Notes: generated by a model from the sequence alone, not told the origin. Shown: positions 1-8,853, counted from the first letter of the stretch. The stretch: DNA of 30,338 bases from CAUVKI01 sp963552605 (GCA_963552605.1 CAUVKI010000022.1:1-30338); one strand, 5' to 3'. Numbers and translations: made by a program.

Positions 1-2
1 TT

Positions 3-31
3 ATTATACTCGCTCATTTAATACCTGTCAA
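3..31 (-). promoter_or_regulatory. Strong sigma-A-type promoter reading off the left edge
   Basis: Read on the minus strand, a perfect -35 TTGACA (26-31) and a perfect -10 TATAAT (3-8) are separated by 17 bp. The transcript would begin just outside the window and run left, so the driven gene is not visible. It is separate from the ABC operon, which ends in a terminator near 150. Confidence 0.7.
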
Positions 32-142
32 GTGTTTTTTTTATTTTTTTTCAAAAAAAAATTATTCATTTGTCGGAGTCGTATTTTTAGAGAATCATTT
101 TATATAATCACTAAAAATATGTAGGAAGAGATTTAGCGGTAT

Positions 143-175
143 AAAAAAAAGCGAACAGATTTCTCACATGTTCGC
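143..175 (-). terminator. Intrinsic terminator of the ABC importer operon
   Basis: On the minus strand a 7-bp stem (GCGAACA at 151-157 against TGTTCGC at 169-175) with an 11-nt loop is followed by a T8 run (143-150). It lies about 80 bp past the stop of the ATPase gene and closes the operon. The stretch 32-142 is AT-rich with nothing else recognisable. Confidence 0.75.
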
Positions 176-258
176 CTTTGGGAAGCTCACATTTCCCCCC
201 GGTAATCTCGCTCCCAAACATATATCGACCATTTTCCAAAAACATTAAGAATTTTCTA

Positions 259-1029
259 TCACGACGGCAGAGGAACAATTACCGGTCGATTGCAGTCATC
301 AATTATCCTTACCTTCGTGTCATATATTTCATAAATCATCTTCTCCGTAATCAATTCATCAGGACTTCCCTTTTCAAATACGACCCCTTTTTTTATAAAA
401 GCTATCGAATCCGAATAGAGGGCTGCAAGGTTTACGTCGTGCAAAATTACAGCTATGGTTTTTTTTCTCTCTTTGTTTAATTTCGCCAGAAGAGACATAA
501 TTATGAGCTTATATTTCATATCTAGATGATTGACCGGTTCATCCAGTATCAAAAGCTTAGCCTCTTGAGCAAGTGCTCTTGCAATCATCACACGCTGAAG
601 TTCTCCTCCGCTTATCTCCTTAAACGATCTGTTGCGAAATCCCCAAACACCCGTATCTTCCATAGCCGTCTTTATGATTTCATAATCATCGTTTTCCAAA
701 TCTCCAAATCTTCCGAGATAAGGATATCTTGCCATTTCAACCAATTCCTTTGCGGTGTAATCGAAATTCGGGTGATTAAACTGAAAAACGGCTGCAATCT
801 CTTTTGCTCTCTCCTTTTCGGAATATGACCTAATGGGCTTATCGTTTAAAAATATATCTCCGGAGGATTTTCCTCTCAGTTCTCCCAAAATCGCCCTCAT
901 AAGCGTGGTTTTTCCCGAACCGTTGGGTCCCAATAGAGTTAAAAATTCCCCGTCCTCAATTTTTAAATTCACATTCTTAAGAATTGTCTTTTCCTTATAA
1001 GCGAAACTGTAATTTTTGATCAAAAGCAT
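259..1029 (-). CDS. ABC transporter ATP-binding protein, FecE/BtuD type
   Basis: Cytoplasmic ATPase of a metal-chelate (siderophore, heme or cobalamin) importer; 256 aa, normal for the family. Visible motifs are Walker A GPNGSGKT (34-41), Q-loop Q83, signature ISGGE (139-143), Walker B LLILDEP (159-165) and the switch His in ILHDVN (H197). All catalytic residues are present. It starts directly after the permease stop codon (TAG then ATG), so the two are translationally coupled. It is the last gene of the operon binding protein - permease - ATPase. The substrate cannot be read from the ATPase; no cobalamin riboswitch precedes the operon, so B12 is not specially favoured. Confidence 0.93.
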   Translation of the reverse strand: MLLIKNYSFAYKEKTILKNVNLKIEDGEFLTLLGPNGSGKTTLMRAILGELRGKSSGDIFLNDKPIRSYSEKERAKEIAAVFQFNHPNFDYTAKELVEMARYPYLGRFGDLENDDYEIIKTAMEDTGVWGFRNRSFKEISGGELQRVMIARALAQEAKLLILDEPVNHLDMKYKLIIMSLLAKLNKERKKTIAVILHDVNLAALYSDSIAFIKKGVVFEKGSPDELITEKMIYEIYDTKVRIIDDCNRPVIVPLPS

Positions 1030-2061
1030 CTATTCACCCCTTTTGTTTTTTCTAAGGAGATATAGAAAAAAAGGACCGCCTAAAAATGCCGTAAAAATTC
1101 CCACGGGTATTTCTTGGTTTTCAAGCAGGCTCCTTGCCGCCGTGTCGCAGAGAATTAAAAATATGGCTCCTCCGAGAGCTGAAATCGGCAAAAGTTTTTT
1201 ATGATTGTTCCCTGCAAAAATTCTGAAAATATGAGGCACTATCAATCCCACAAATCCTATTATCCCGCTTATCGCAACTGAAATAGCTGCAAGAAATGAC
1301 GAAATAAGAAGAACCGCCTTTTTTACATACTCAACCCTCACTCCGAATGACAAAGCCTCCTTATCTCCGACACTCAGTGCATTTAATTCCTTGGAAAAGG
1401 ACAAAAGCCAAATGAAACAAATAAAAAAGGGAATAACCGTCCACTTTATTTTTTCAAAACTCGCTCCGTTAAAACTTCCCATAGTCCAAAAGACAATCTG
1501 TTCGAGTTTATCTCTGTTTATCATCATAATCAGGCTTATTACGGCGGACAGCACCGAAGATATAATCACGCCCGAAAGCAATATGCTTACCGAGTTTATT
1601 CTCCCCCTTACTCTCCCCAATCCGAAAACTATAATACTCACCGCAACCGCTCCCAAAAACGCACAAAGTGAAACTGCACCGAACCCCAAAAAAAAGTTTC
1701 CAAGTCCCAATAAAATTCCGATTGCCGCCCCGAAAGCCGCACCTGATGACACTCCCATAATATATGGTTCAGCCATAGGGTTTTGAAAGATGCTTTGAAA
1801 GCACGCTCCGGATAAAGCCAAAGACGCTCCCACAAATCCCGCACTCAAAATCCTCGGAAGTCTTAAGTTGTAGACTATAAATAAGTTTGCATCGTCCACT
1901 GCGGAAAAGTCGGCAAGTTTATTTATAAAGGGAATTTTTGTAATAATTAAGTTTAAGGTTTCCAAAATTGGAATTCTCACGCTCCCGAATGCCACGGAAG
2001 CTATAATTACCATTATTAACAACAGGATCATAGCCTGCACTTTAACAGCAAAAGTTTTCAT
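1030..2061 (-). CDS. FecCD/BtuC-family ABC importer permease
   Basis: Integral membrane permease of 343 aa that forms the translocation channel with the ATPase encoded immediately downstream. The chain is hydrophobic throughout, with many predicted helices. Family-typical stretches include LRLPRILSAGFVGASLALSG near residues 67-86, the Gly-rich segment MAEPYIMGVSSGAAFGA just after it, and IIGFVGLIVPHIFR in the C-terminal half, which is the coupling region that contacts the ATPase. The start ATG follows an AGAGG element. The gene lies just after a hairpin that probably reduces its expression relative to the binding protein. One permease gene suggests a homodimer, as in BtuC2. Confidence 0.93.
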   Translation of the reverse strand: MKTFAVKVQAMILLLIMVIIASVAFGSVRIPILETLNLIITKIPFINKLADFSAVDDANLFIVYNLRLPRILSAGFVGASLALSGACFQSIFQNPMAEPYIMGVSSGAAFGAAIGILLGLGNFFLGFGAVSLCAFLGAVAVSIIVFGLGRVRGRINSVSILLSGVIISSVLSAVISLIMMINRDKLEQIVFWTMGSFNGASFEKIKWTVIPFFICFIWLLSFSKELNALSVGDKEALSFGVRVEYVKKAVLLISSFLAAISVAISGIIGFVGLIVPHIFRIFAGNNHKKLLPISALGGAIFLILCDTAARSLLENQEIPVGIFTAFLGGPFFLYLLRKNKRGE

Positions 2062-2073
2062 AAAAACCTCTTT

Positions 2074-2100
2074 AAAAAAATCCCGAAGCAGGCTTCGGGA
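2074..2100 (-). terminator. Intergenic hairpin (partial terminator) between binding protein and permease
   Basis: On the minus strand the self-complementary TCCCGAAGC/GCTTCGGGA (2081-2100) is followed by T7 (2074-2080). It lies between the stop of the binding-protein gene and the start of the permease gene. I infer that it lets the binding protein be made in excess over the membrane parts, as is common in importer operons. Confidence 0.7.
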
Positions 2101-2105
2101 TAAAA

Positions 2106-3311
2106 TTAAAAGTCAATCTTTTTTGCAAGTTCCGGATGAACGGTCTTAATTAAAATCGGCAGAGCTACTGTTACGGCTCTTTCAGTGGGACGGGAAAAAG
2201 GATCCGCTCCAACCACCGTAAGCTTACCCGTAAGTTTTTTATAATTTTCTCCTGCCAACACATCTTTCACATACTCCTGACCGAAAAGATATTCGGGATT
2301 TGCTTTTATCAGCTGCTCAATCGAGAATTTAAAGCCCTTGACATCTCCTGCGGCATTCTTTGAGCCGCTTGCCAAAATCAAATCGTTAAAGAAAGTATCT
2401 CCTCCGTAAGTATACTCTCCGCTGTCTCCTGTACCGACCACATAGTAAACCGACGGTTTTTCCGAATTTTTTGTAAGCATCTTTGAGTAGTTCACCTTTT
2501 CACGCATAGTTGAAACCAACGCTCTTGCCTCGGCGTTTTTATTCACTATATTTCCAATCGTAAGGATATTGCTGTAGCACTCCTCAATAGAATTTGGCGT
2601 GGCTTTAGCGAAGGTGCTGATTTTTCCTTCTTCAAGTTTCTTAAGATGTTCCTCCTTGAAGTGAGTAGCCGCCATAACCAAATCGGGTTTCAGAGAAACT
2701 ATCTTTTCCAAATCAGGCTCAAACATCGAACCTATTGCCACGATTTTTTCGGTATCTTTAGGATAATTGCAGAATTTAGTTCTTCCCACAATCTTTTCTC
2801 CCGCACCGAGTCTGAATATGGTTTCGGTGATATCGGGAGCCATTGAAATGATTTTTTCCGGTTCTTTCTCTATGGTATAAGTATTCTTGTTATCTTTAAA
2901 AACTACCGGATAAGCAGGGGCTTCTTTTTCGGTTATTACGGTTTTTCCGTCTTTACGGTTCACTTCATAGTTTGCGGTTTCAAAGAAAAACCTTAGCGGA
3001 ACAAAAGCCTTTCCGTCCTTTTCCACCGCCTTTCCTAAGAGCTTAAACTCAACGCCGTTTACCTTTGCAAGATTCGAGCCTTTCGTAAAATCGAATTTTA
3101 TTCCGGATTTCTCAGCTATGAAAGAATTTTTCTCAGTGCTGATTTTAAAACCCAGCCCCTTTGCAGATTCCAAATCAAATAAGGTAACTCCCGCTTCATT
3201 GATTGTGGAAAATTCCTTGCCTCCTACAGTTGCGTTTGCCGCTTCAACATAACCCAATCCGAAAGAAAAAATCATCAACAGGGCGAGCAGCAAGCTTAAC
3301 GCTTTTTTCAT
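2106..3311 (-). CDS. ABC importer substrate-binding protein with N-terminal stalk-like domain
   Basis: Extracellular binding protein of the importer, 401 aa. Start chosen at 3311 because an AGGAGGG element lies just upstream; a longer reading frame to 3368 has no such support. Residues 1-24 form a Sec signal peptide ending in VEA. Residues of about 25-130 resemble the copper-amine-oxidase-N-like stalk domain of Clostridia (PLRFFFETANYEV, then GKTVIT). From about 155 a BtuF/FepB-type periplasmic-binding domain follows, with the family motif GRTKFCNYP. Unusually, no lipobox Cys is present, so the usual lipid anchor of Gram-positive binding proteins is missing; the extra domain may hold the protein in the envelope. 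Ligand class is iron-siderophore, heme or cobalamin; unresolved. Confidence 0.9.
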   Translation of the reverse strand: MKKALSLLLALLMIFSFGLGYVEAANATVGGKEFSTINEAGVTLFDLESAKGLGFKISTEKNSFIAEKSGIKFDFTKGSNLAKVNGVEFKLLGKAVEKDGKAFVPLRFFFETANYEVNRKDGKTVITEKEAPAYPVVFKDNKNTYTIEKEPEKIISMAPDITETIFRLGAGEKIVGRTKFCNYPKDTEKIVAIGSMFEPDLEKIVSLKPDLVMAATHFKEEHLKKLEEGKISTFAKATPNSIEECYSNILTIGNIVNKNAEARALVSTMREKVNYSKMLTKNSEKPSVYYVVGTGDSGEYTYGGDTFFNDLILASGSKNAAGDVKGFKFSIEQLIKANPEYLFGQEYVKDVLAGENYKKLTGKLTVVGADPFSRPTERAVTVALPILIKTVHPELAKKIDF

Positions 3312-3358
3312 ACAGATCCCTCCTAAAAATTTGTCGGAAGAATATCCCCCGCAAGAGA

Positions 3359-3382
3359 AGTATATCACACAAATCGGAATAT
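3359..3382 (-). promoter_or_regulatory. Extended -10 promoter for the ABC importer operon
   Basis: On the minus strand TGATATACT (3359-3367) is an extended -10 element; the -35 (around TGTGAA) is weak. It lies about 50 bp upstream of the binding-protein start. A weak -35 with a strong -10 is compatible with an activator or iron-type repressor, but no operator could be identified by eye. Confidence 0.45.
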
Positions 3383-3425
3383 TTCACACTGCCGAAAGTT
3401 TAAAACCGTTTTGCACTTTTCCATA

Positions 3426-3454
3426 AAAAATGCCCCGACACGGACGGTCGGAGC
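3426..3454 (-). terminator. Terminator of the MutS-family gene
   Basis: On the minus strand GCTCCGAC (3447-3454) pairs with GTCGGGGC (3432-3439), 8 bp with one G-U pair and a 7-nt loop, followed by a T-rich run. It ends the transcript of the gene whose stop codon is at 3479. Confidence 0.75.
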
Positions 3455-3478
3455 TCAATCTTCAATCGCTTTTTATTA

Positions 3479-5269
3479 TCAATCATCTTCCTGCATAGGT
3501 ATTCCTGCAAGCTTCATCAAATTTTTTGCGTTGGTTGCGGTCGAAGGACCTCTTTTTATTTTGTAATCAAAGGAAATGGTGTCGCCGTCATAAGTGTCGG
3601 CAAAGTGGTAATTCACAATTCTCTTACCGTCATCAAGTCTACTAAGTTCCAAATCGTGGGTGCTTATAGCTCCTATTGCTCCGGATTTTTTCAGGTTTAA
3701 GATTACATTTTTCGCACCCGCAATTCTGTCGGCGGAATTTGTTCCCCTAAAAATTTCATCAATCAAAAACATCTGATTGGGATTTACCGCCGCAGCATCT
3801 ATTATCTCCTTTATCCTTAAAATCTCAGCATAAAAAGTTGACACTCCGCTTCCCAAATCGTCCACCACACGCATTGAAGTATAAATGGACATCTTTGAAA
3901 CCGATAACTCTTCGCAAACCGAGCGTGCTCCATTGTATGCAAGGATCAGATTTATTCCTATGGTTCTAAGGAAAGTTGTCTTACCCGACATATTGGAACC
4001 TGTGATAATCAAAATCTCATTATCAAGGGTTATATCATTAGCAACTCTTAATTTATCCGCAATGAGAGGATGCCCAAGCCCCTTAGCTTGAAATTTAAGC
4101 TTACCCTCGCTGATTTTGGAAAAATTGGTTCCTTTCAATACATTCCCTATCTCCGCAAAACTTGAGAGAGCTTCAAGCTCTCCTATCCCGTTAAGCCAAC
4201 CTCTTACTTCATTCCCATAGTGACTTTTCCAATCCTCAAGCAAGAACACGCACTGATAATCCCACAAAAGAAATGCGTTCAAAAGCACATTCAAAATCCC
4301 CTGCACTCTCAGGTTCACAAGTCCTGTAAGCTTGGAGAGCATATTTATTGCTCTCAGAGATGAGGATTCGTCTTTAAACATTGCGGAACGAACGGCTTTT
4401 AAATAACTTGACTTAAAGGACTCTTTTTCGATAATTCTCATAAGCCCCGCATAGGTTATGAGATTATACTTAAGATAGTTCACAATCGAAAGAGCGTCCT
4501 GATTTTTTACCACTCCCACAAACCATATTATAATCTGTGCCAAAAAGAGCAACAGGGCGGGGATTAAAAAAGCTTTTGTGAAAGAGAGAGAAACCAAACC
4601 CGAAATAACTACCAAAGGGAATATCCTTATGATATTCCTTACTGCATTTGAAGAAAAAAGCCTTGAATTTTTTTCGGCATATTCCAAAAGCTTTTCGGGA
4701 TCTTTCATATTACTTTGATTTATCTCCGCAACGGCTTCCAAATCCTCCGTAAAATCCAAAAGTCCCGATAATTCTTCAATTCCTTCGGATCTTTCCTTTA
4801 TTTCCGCAAGCGAAAAGTCAGGATACTTCAAATTCTCTGCAAACCTTAAACGCCCGTTATGTGTGTGAGTGCGGTTTAAAAGTTGAAAGACGGAGTTTTT
4901 TCCGAATACATCAAGGTCTTTCGTATAGGGGTGCTTGGAGTCTTGAAACTCATCTCCCGTATCGGGAAAATCTCTCCAATCTCCGGAAATCCTTTTAATG
5001 TGTCTTTCTGCAATCTCAATTCGCATTTTCTCCAAGTTTATAGACTCTTTTATGCGATTGTGTATCATAATCAAAATTATAAATGCGGCTATCGAAATCA
5101 GCATAAGAATATTTAAGAGAGCATTCTCCCCGTGATATCCTCTGAAAAATAAAAACACTAAAAACGCAAATACTGCCAAGCGAAAATTGGCTATAATCGA
5201 AGACTTGATTTCAAGTTTTTTTCTCCTCCCGTCGGCTTTTGATTTTCGCTCAAGGTATCTTTCTGTCAT
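3479..5269 (-). CDS. Membrane-anchored MutS-family ATPase
   Basis: Protein of 596 aa with the C-terminal ATPase domain of the MutS family: Walker A GSNMSGKT (424-431), Walker B FLIDE (501-505), the family stretch RGTNSADR just after it, and STHDLE (H538). Hydrophobic segments at about 28-43, 52-70 and 214-254 look like membrane helices, and residues 75-200 are charged and helical. The N-terminal mismatch-recognition domain of true MutS is absent, so a classical mismatch-repair role is unlikely. Similar membrane-associated MutS-related proteins are known in Firmicutes, but I know of no firm function. Start is supported by AAGGAGGAG just upstream. It is a monocistronic unit with its own promoter and terminator. 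Confidence 0.85.
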   Translation of the reverse strand: MTERYLERKSKADGRRKKLEIKSSIIANFRLAVFAFLVFLFFRGYHGENALLNILMLISIAAFIILIMIHNRIKESINLEKMRIEIAERHIKRISGDWRDFPDTGDEFQDSKHPYTKDLDVFGKNSVFQLLNRTHTHNGRLRFAENLKYPDFSLAEIKERSEGIEELSGLLDFTEDLEAVAEINQSNMKDPEKLLEYAEKNSRLFSSNAVRNIIRIFPLVVISGLVSLSFTKAFLIPALLLFLAQIIIWFVGVVKNQDALSIVNYLKYNLITYAGLMRIIEKESFKSSYLKAVRSAMFKDESSSLRAINMLSKLTGLVNLRVQGILNVLLNAFLLWDYQCVFLLEDWKSHYGNEVRGWLNGIGELEALSSFAEIGNVLKGTNFSKISEGKLKFQAKGLGHPLIADKLRVANDITLDNEILIITGSNMSGKTTFLRTIGINLILAYNGARSVCEELSVSKMSIYTSMRVVDDLGSGVSTFYAEILRIKEIIDAAAVNPNQMFLIDEIFRGTNSADRIAGAKNVILNLKKSGAIGAISTHDLELSRLDDGKRIVNYHFADTYDGDTISFDYKIKRGPSTATNAKNLMKLAGIPMQEDD

Positions 5270-5293
5270 AATTTCTCCTCCTTACCTTTTCGG

Positions 5294-5322
5294 ATAATAG
5301 CACGAAAAAAATTATATGTCAA
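5294..5322 (-). promoter_or_regulatory. Sigma-A promoter of the MutS-family gene
   Basis: On the minus strand a perfect -35 TTGACA (5317-5322) and a -10 TATTAT (5294-5299) are separated by 17 bp, about 25 bp upstream of the start codon. The rest of 5323-5440 is AT-rich without a recognisable gene. Confidence 0.8.
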
Positions 5323-5435
5323 TTTGTCGTGTCTACACAGAGCAAATAAAACTTGTATAGCTATAACAGATGTGAAACCGAGAAAATAAAAAACCGAGAG
5401 CTTTATCCGGTATAATTTAGCCACAACAACCAAAC

Positions 5436-5470
5436 ACAAAAAAACCGACCCCTGAAACAGTAGGTCGGTT
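5436..5470 (-). terminator. Terminator of the pilin operon
   Basis: On the minus strand AACCGACC (5463-5470) pairs with GGTCGGTT (5443-5450) and a T run follows. It lies just after the stop codon of the Ig-like pilin and closes the three-gene operon. Confidence 0.8.
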
Positions 5471-5480
5471 CTTTGGCTTT

Positions 5481-7007
5481 TTATTTGATTTTAAAATTAT
5501 GAGTGAATTTGTATTTTATTCCGTTAGATGTGGTTATCTCAACCCTTATCAAGTAATCTCCGGAATTTCTCTGATTGCTTTTCAATAAAGCCTCTCCCTC
5601 TTTATCCGTATAGGTTCTCGATCTGTGAACTACCTTTCCGGACTTCTCTATCGAATATTCCACAAACACTCCCTTTGCCGGCTGATTTGAGCTGTCCGAA
5701 ACTCCAACCAAAAAATTCACAAGCTTTCCTGAGGGATAACTGGGTTTAGCATCTTTGAATTTGAGATTGTATTTTCTAAATTCAATAGATCCCTCCACGA
5801 ATACTTCAGAGTGGTCAAAATCCTCCGCTCTTATTTTCCAAGAATTTTCGGTGGATATTTCCTTGGAGAAAAGAGCATAGCCTTTATCATCTGTTACAAC
5901 ATTAAACGATTGAATGTTGCCGCCTCCACCGTCAAGGGTAATCTTAAGCTTTTTGTTCTTCACAAGCTCCCCACCGGAGTAAAACACTGCAACTCCCTCC
6001 AAAAGATGGGTGCTTTCAAGAGTCTCGGGTATCGGAGCAATACCCAAGGATATTTTGTCATCGTTAATGCTTTTATACTTAAGAGATTTCATCGACGAGA
6101 ACTTCTCCAAACCCACCAATCCGGTTTCCTTTGCAATGGGAGTTGCGGAAAACACCAACCCCTTATTTGCGTAGAGAACTTTCATTTCCTCTTCAGTGAA
6201 ATTATTTACGTCGGGATCTTCCTTAAGGTTTAAGGAATACTTCCAAAACTCATCTCTCGTCTTCTCCGTAGTGTAGGAAGACTTTGTGCTGGGAACGGTT
6301 GCTAAAACTGCCGCTTTATGACCGCCGGCTATGATTTTAAAAACCTTTCCGCCGATTTTTATATCCTGCCTGCCGTCTTCAATGGAAAAGTGCATGAGCT
6401 TATCAAAAAGTCTTGTACCCTCATCGTACACCGGATTATATTCCTTTATGAGGGACAATCCGCTCGTTGAAACTTTATTGAAATCCTTATCTTTATCGGA
6501 TAAATCCCCTATATACCACCTGTAAATGCAAAACTCCACATTTTCTTCCCAGCTCTTTCCGGGCTCTTTATCTCCGTAGGTAACAGTCCCTTGGAATTTT
6601 ATGTCATCCATGGTATTAAGATGCACTTCCCTGATTTCAGGGGTTTTGGGAATAAAGGTTCTCTCTTCGGACAATGCCAGAACTAAACGGCGATTGCCCT
6701 CCGAACCGTCAATAGTCGGAAATCCCTCAAGCTCGTCCAATCTGAACTCTCTGGTCTTCAAGGGTACGGTCTGACCGAATAAATTCACGCTCGAACTGCC
6801 CCAACCCGTAGAGTCTTTTTCATTTAATTTTATGATCTCACGCTCAACCTGCTCCTGACCCAAAAAAACCTTTTCCGTAATGGCTTTGGTGTAGGACATC
6901 AACTTGACTCCCCTTGAAATTGTCGGAAAAAAAGCTGCCGCAACCACGCTTATCAGCAAAAGGGAAATTACAGTCTCAACCAAAGTAAACGCTTTTTTAT
7001 TTTTCAT
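5481..7007 (-). CDS. Type IV pilin-like protein with C-terminal Ig-like domains
   Basis: Large pilin-like protein of 508 aa. The N-terminus MKNKKA/FTLVET is a class III prepilin signal: cleavage would leave Phe1 and the conserved Glu5, followed by a hydrophobic helix to about residue 27. The -1 residue is Ala rather than the usual Gly. The middle part has no recognisable fold. The last 180 residues look like two beta-rich Ig-like repeats, each with a turn of the type DDKGYALF or DKEGEALL, as in cell-surface Big or macroglobulin-like modules. ATG at 7007 is preferred because an AGGTG element precedes it; an in-frame GTG at 7016 has poor spacing. It is the third gene of the pilin operon. I infer an exposed adhesive or spacer role. 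Confidence 0.8.
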   Translation of the reverse strand: MKNKKAFTLVETVISLLLISVVAAAFFPTISRGVKLMSYTKAITEKVFLGQEQVEREIIKLNEKDSTGWGSSSVNLFGQTVPLKTREFRLDELEGFPTIDGSEGNRRLVLALSEERTFIPKTPEIREVHLNTMDDIKFQGTVTYGDKEPGKSWEENVEFCIYRWYIGDLSDKDKDFNKVSTSGLSLIKEYNPVYDEGTRLFDKLMHFSIEDGRQDIKIGGKVFKIIAGGHKAAVLATVPSTKSSYTTEKTRDEFWKYSLNLKEDPDVNNFTEEEMKVLYANKGLVFSATPIAKETGLVGLEKFSSMKSLKYKSINDDKISLGIAPIPETLESTHLLEGVAVFYSGGELVKNKKLKITLDGGGGNIQSFNVVTDDKGYALFSKEISTENSWKIRAEDFDHSEVFVEGSIEFRKYNLKFKDAKPSYPSGKLVNFLVGVSDSSNQPAKGVFVEYSIEKSGKVVHRSRTYTDKEGEALLKSNQRNSGDYLIRVEITTSNGIKYKFTHNFKIK

Positions 7008-7022
7008 CTTTTTCACCTGCCT

Positions 7023-8843
7023 TTATTTAGGTGCCGTTATATACCAAAGCGTAGACTTGTCCAAAATCTTACCGGCAAAGCTTGCAAATGCCGCTTCCAA
7101 AGCCACATCTGAACCCGCCTTTATCCAATGCTGACCGGTAGAGGCGTCTATGGCGGCACCTCCCGCTATTCCGATTCTATCGCAGTTTGCATTATCAGCG
7201 TCTCTATTTGAAAAACCTATAATGGTAAAGTCCATTTTTTCAGCTCTGTCGGATATGCCGGGTATCGGCTTTACAGGATTACCGTCTTTATCCACACCTT
7301 CTTTAGGAAACTTGTCAACTAACTTAGCTGTATTTACTGCATACATAAGTCCCGCTACCCATTCCGATACTAGCCCCGAATTTCCCTCACCATAATACGG
7401 AGGACCTCCCTTACTCTTGCTGGAACACATATTCGGTTGACCGTCCGTAAGCAAAAGCACAAAATGCTTCATTCTTTTGTCGGGCTTTTCTTTCTCAAGC
7501 TTAAGCAAATCATGATAAGCCCATCTAACTCCGTCCCCGGCATTAGTTCCGCCCCCTAATTTCATATCATCAACCAGTTTTTTTAAATGCGCTTCGTTTG
7601 ATGTTCCACCCTCCTCCTGCAATAGCTTCGGTTCGAAGTTATCAGAAGGATTTCCTGCTGAAAATACGACATATGAAAAGGGATATATTCCAACCCTAAT
7701 TCTATCTTTATTTTCGCTGGTCATAAGCTTCTCAATCAGTTTTTTTGTATTTTTTCTCAAAATCATATGCCTATGCTCATCGTCTGACAATTTATATCTG
7801 CTCTTTTCGCAGTAAACCACTCTCGGCTCTGTCGGGTTCGGCTCTCTCCAGCCGTCCGGAATTACCCAACTGTCCGGAACTTCCCAATACTCGCCTCCAT
7901 GACTTCCACTGACTTCCGATGTTTTTAGAACCTTCCAACTGTTGGGAACTTTCCAACAAAGCTTATCTTCTCTATATCCCACAGTCCAGTGCTTAACTTT
8001 ATCCCTTCCGATATAAGGGACTTTATGGGATAAACTTCCGCTTCCTCCATCGGTCGGTTTTTTCTTATCAAAAGGATATTTTGTAAAAAATGCCTTATCC
8101 CCATCTCCCGGTTTTCTATATCCATTAACCGCACTTTCGTAAGCACCCTCTACATACCAACCGTCCATATCTCCCCACATACTGCCCGACACATCAAGCA
8201 CCAATGAAACCGTTATTAAGTCATAACCTTCTTCGCTGCCCATATCCGGATCTATAAGGTCGTTTCTGAAAGCCAAAGCATTTCCGACTTTCTTTCCGCT
8301 GGATATATCAATTTTTGCATTGTCAACTATATTAAAGGAATTAAGAGGCTTAATCTCACTCATCACCTTTTCTTCCCGTTCGCTGTCCATATAATTCGCC
8401 ACTATGCTATACTTAAGGAGCTTTCCTCCGCCGGTATTCTCAAAGTTAATTGAGAAGTTCACATTTTCATCCTTTGCTTCGGCAATAACTTTCTTCACAT
8501 GCTTTTTTGTAGTTTTATTCCATTCATACTTGACCACCGAGGATATCCCGTCCTTCTGCTCGCAAATCAAATAATTCCACGCCCTGTCCAAATCTCTGTC
8601 CAAATCTTCCGGAGGTTCTTTGGTAAGCAAATACATAGCGGAAGCATCTCTCACACTGGTATTCACAACCTGCGAACCGTAGCGAAGCGCAGACTGCACC
8701 TTATATTCCTTTGACGATGCCTCATTGGCTTTTGTCGGGAACAGCAGAAGATTTGCCACCGTTAGCGAAATAATCATAACTATCGCTACCACCACCACCA
8801 TTTCCAAAAGGGTAACGCCTTTTTTCCACTTAATCTTTTTCAT
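7023..8843 (-). CDS. Type IV pilin-like protein with von Willebrand A domain
   Basis: Modular prepilin of 606 aa. The N-terminus MKKIKWKKG/VTLLEM gives Glu5 after cleavage and is followed by a hydrophobic helix (to about 34). Residues 35-200 form a pilin-like body. From about 208 a vWA domain begins: the metal site is D217-S219-S221 in DVSGSMWG, with T433 in LGGGTNAGDG and D467 in LLLTDGQP, so the site looks complete. Between the first strand and the next helix lies an insertion (about 225-360) rich in Trp, Tyr and Pro with a near-repeat, WKVPNSWKV and WEVPDSWVI. The start is fixed by AAGGAGGAG. A vWA-bearing minor pilin of Streptococcus sanguinis binds host proteins; a similar adhesive role is inferred here. 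Confidence 0.85.
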   Translation of the reverse strand: MKKIKWKKGVTLLEMVVVVAIVMIISLTVANLLLFPTKANEASSKEYKVQSALRYGSQVVNTSVRDASAMYLLTKEPPEDLDRDLDRAWNYLICEQKDGISSVVKYEWNKTTKKHVKKVIAEAKDENVNFSINFENTGGGKLLKYSIVANYMDSEREEKVMSEIKPLNSFNIVDNAKIDISSGKKVGNALAFRNDLIDPDMGSEEGYDLITVSLVLDVSGSMWGDMDGWYVEGAYESAVNGYRKPGDGDKAFFTKYPFDKKKPTDGGSGSLSHKVPYIGRDKVKHWTVGYREDKLCWKVPNSWKVLKTSEVSGSHGGEYWEVPDSWVIPDGWREPNPTEPRVVYCEKSRYKLSDDEHRHMILRKNTKKLIEKLMTSENKDRIRVGIYPFSYVVFSAGNPSDNFEPKLLQEEGGTSNEAHLKKLVDDMKLGGGTNAGDGVRWAYHDLLKLEKEKPDKRMKHFVLLLTDGQPNMCSSKSKGGPPYYGEGNSGLVSEWVAGLMYAVNTAKLVDKFPKEGVDKDGNPVKPIPGISDRAEKMDFTIIGFSNRDADNANCDRIGIAGGAAIDASTGQHWIKAGSDVALEAAFASFAGKILDKSTLWYITAPK

Positions 8844-8853
8844 AAGCTCCTCC

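Noticed and set aside
3312..3478. Cobalamin riboswitch in front of the ABC importer operon
   Set aside because: No B12-box-like sequence and the leader is only about 45 nt from the promoter to the start codon.
5405..5416. TCCGGTATAATTTA near 5405 and again near 13733, a possible shared regulatory element
   Set aside because: Only about 14 bp match, with a -10-like core in AT-rich DNA; no -35 and no gene in a sensible position at the first site.
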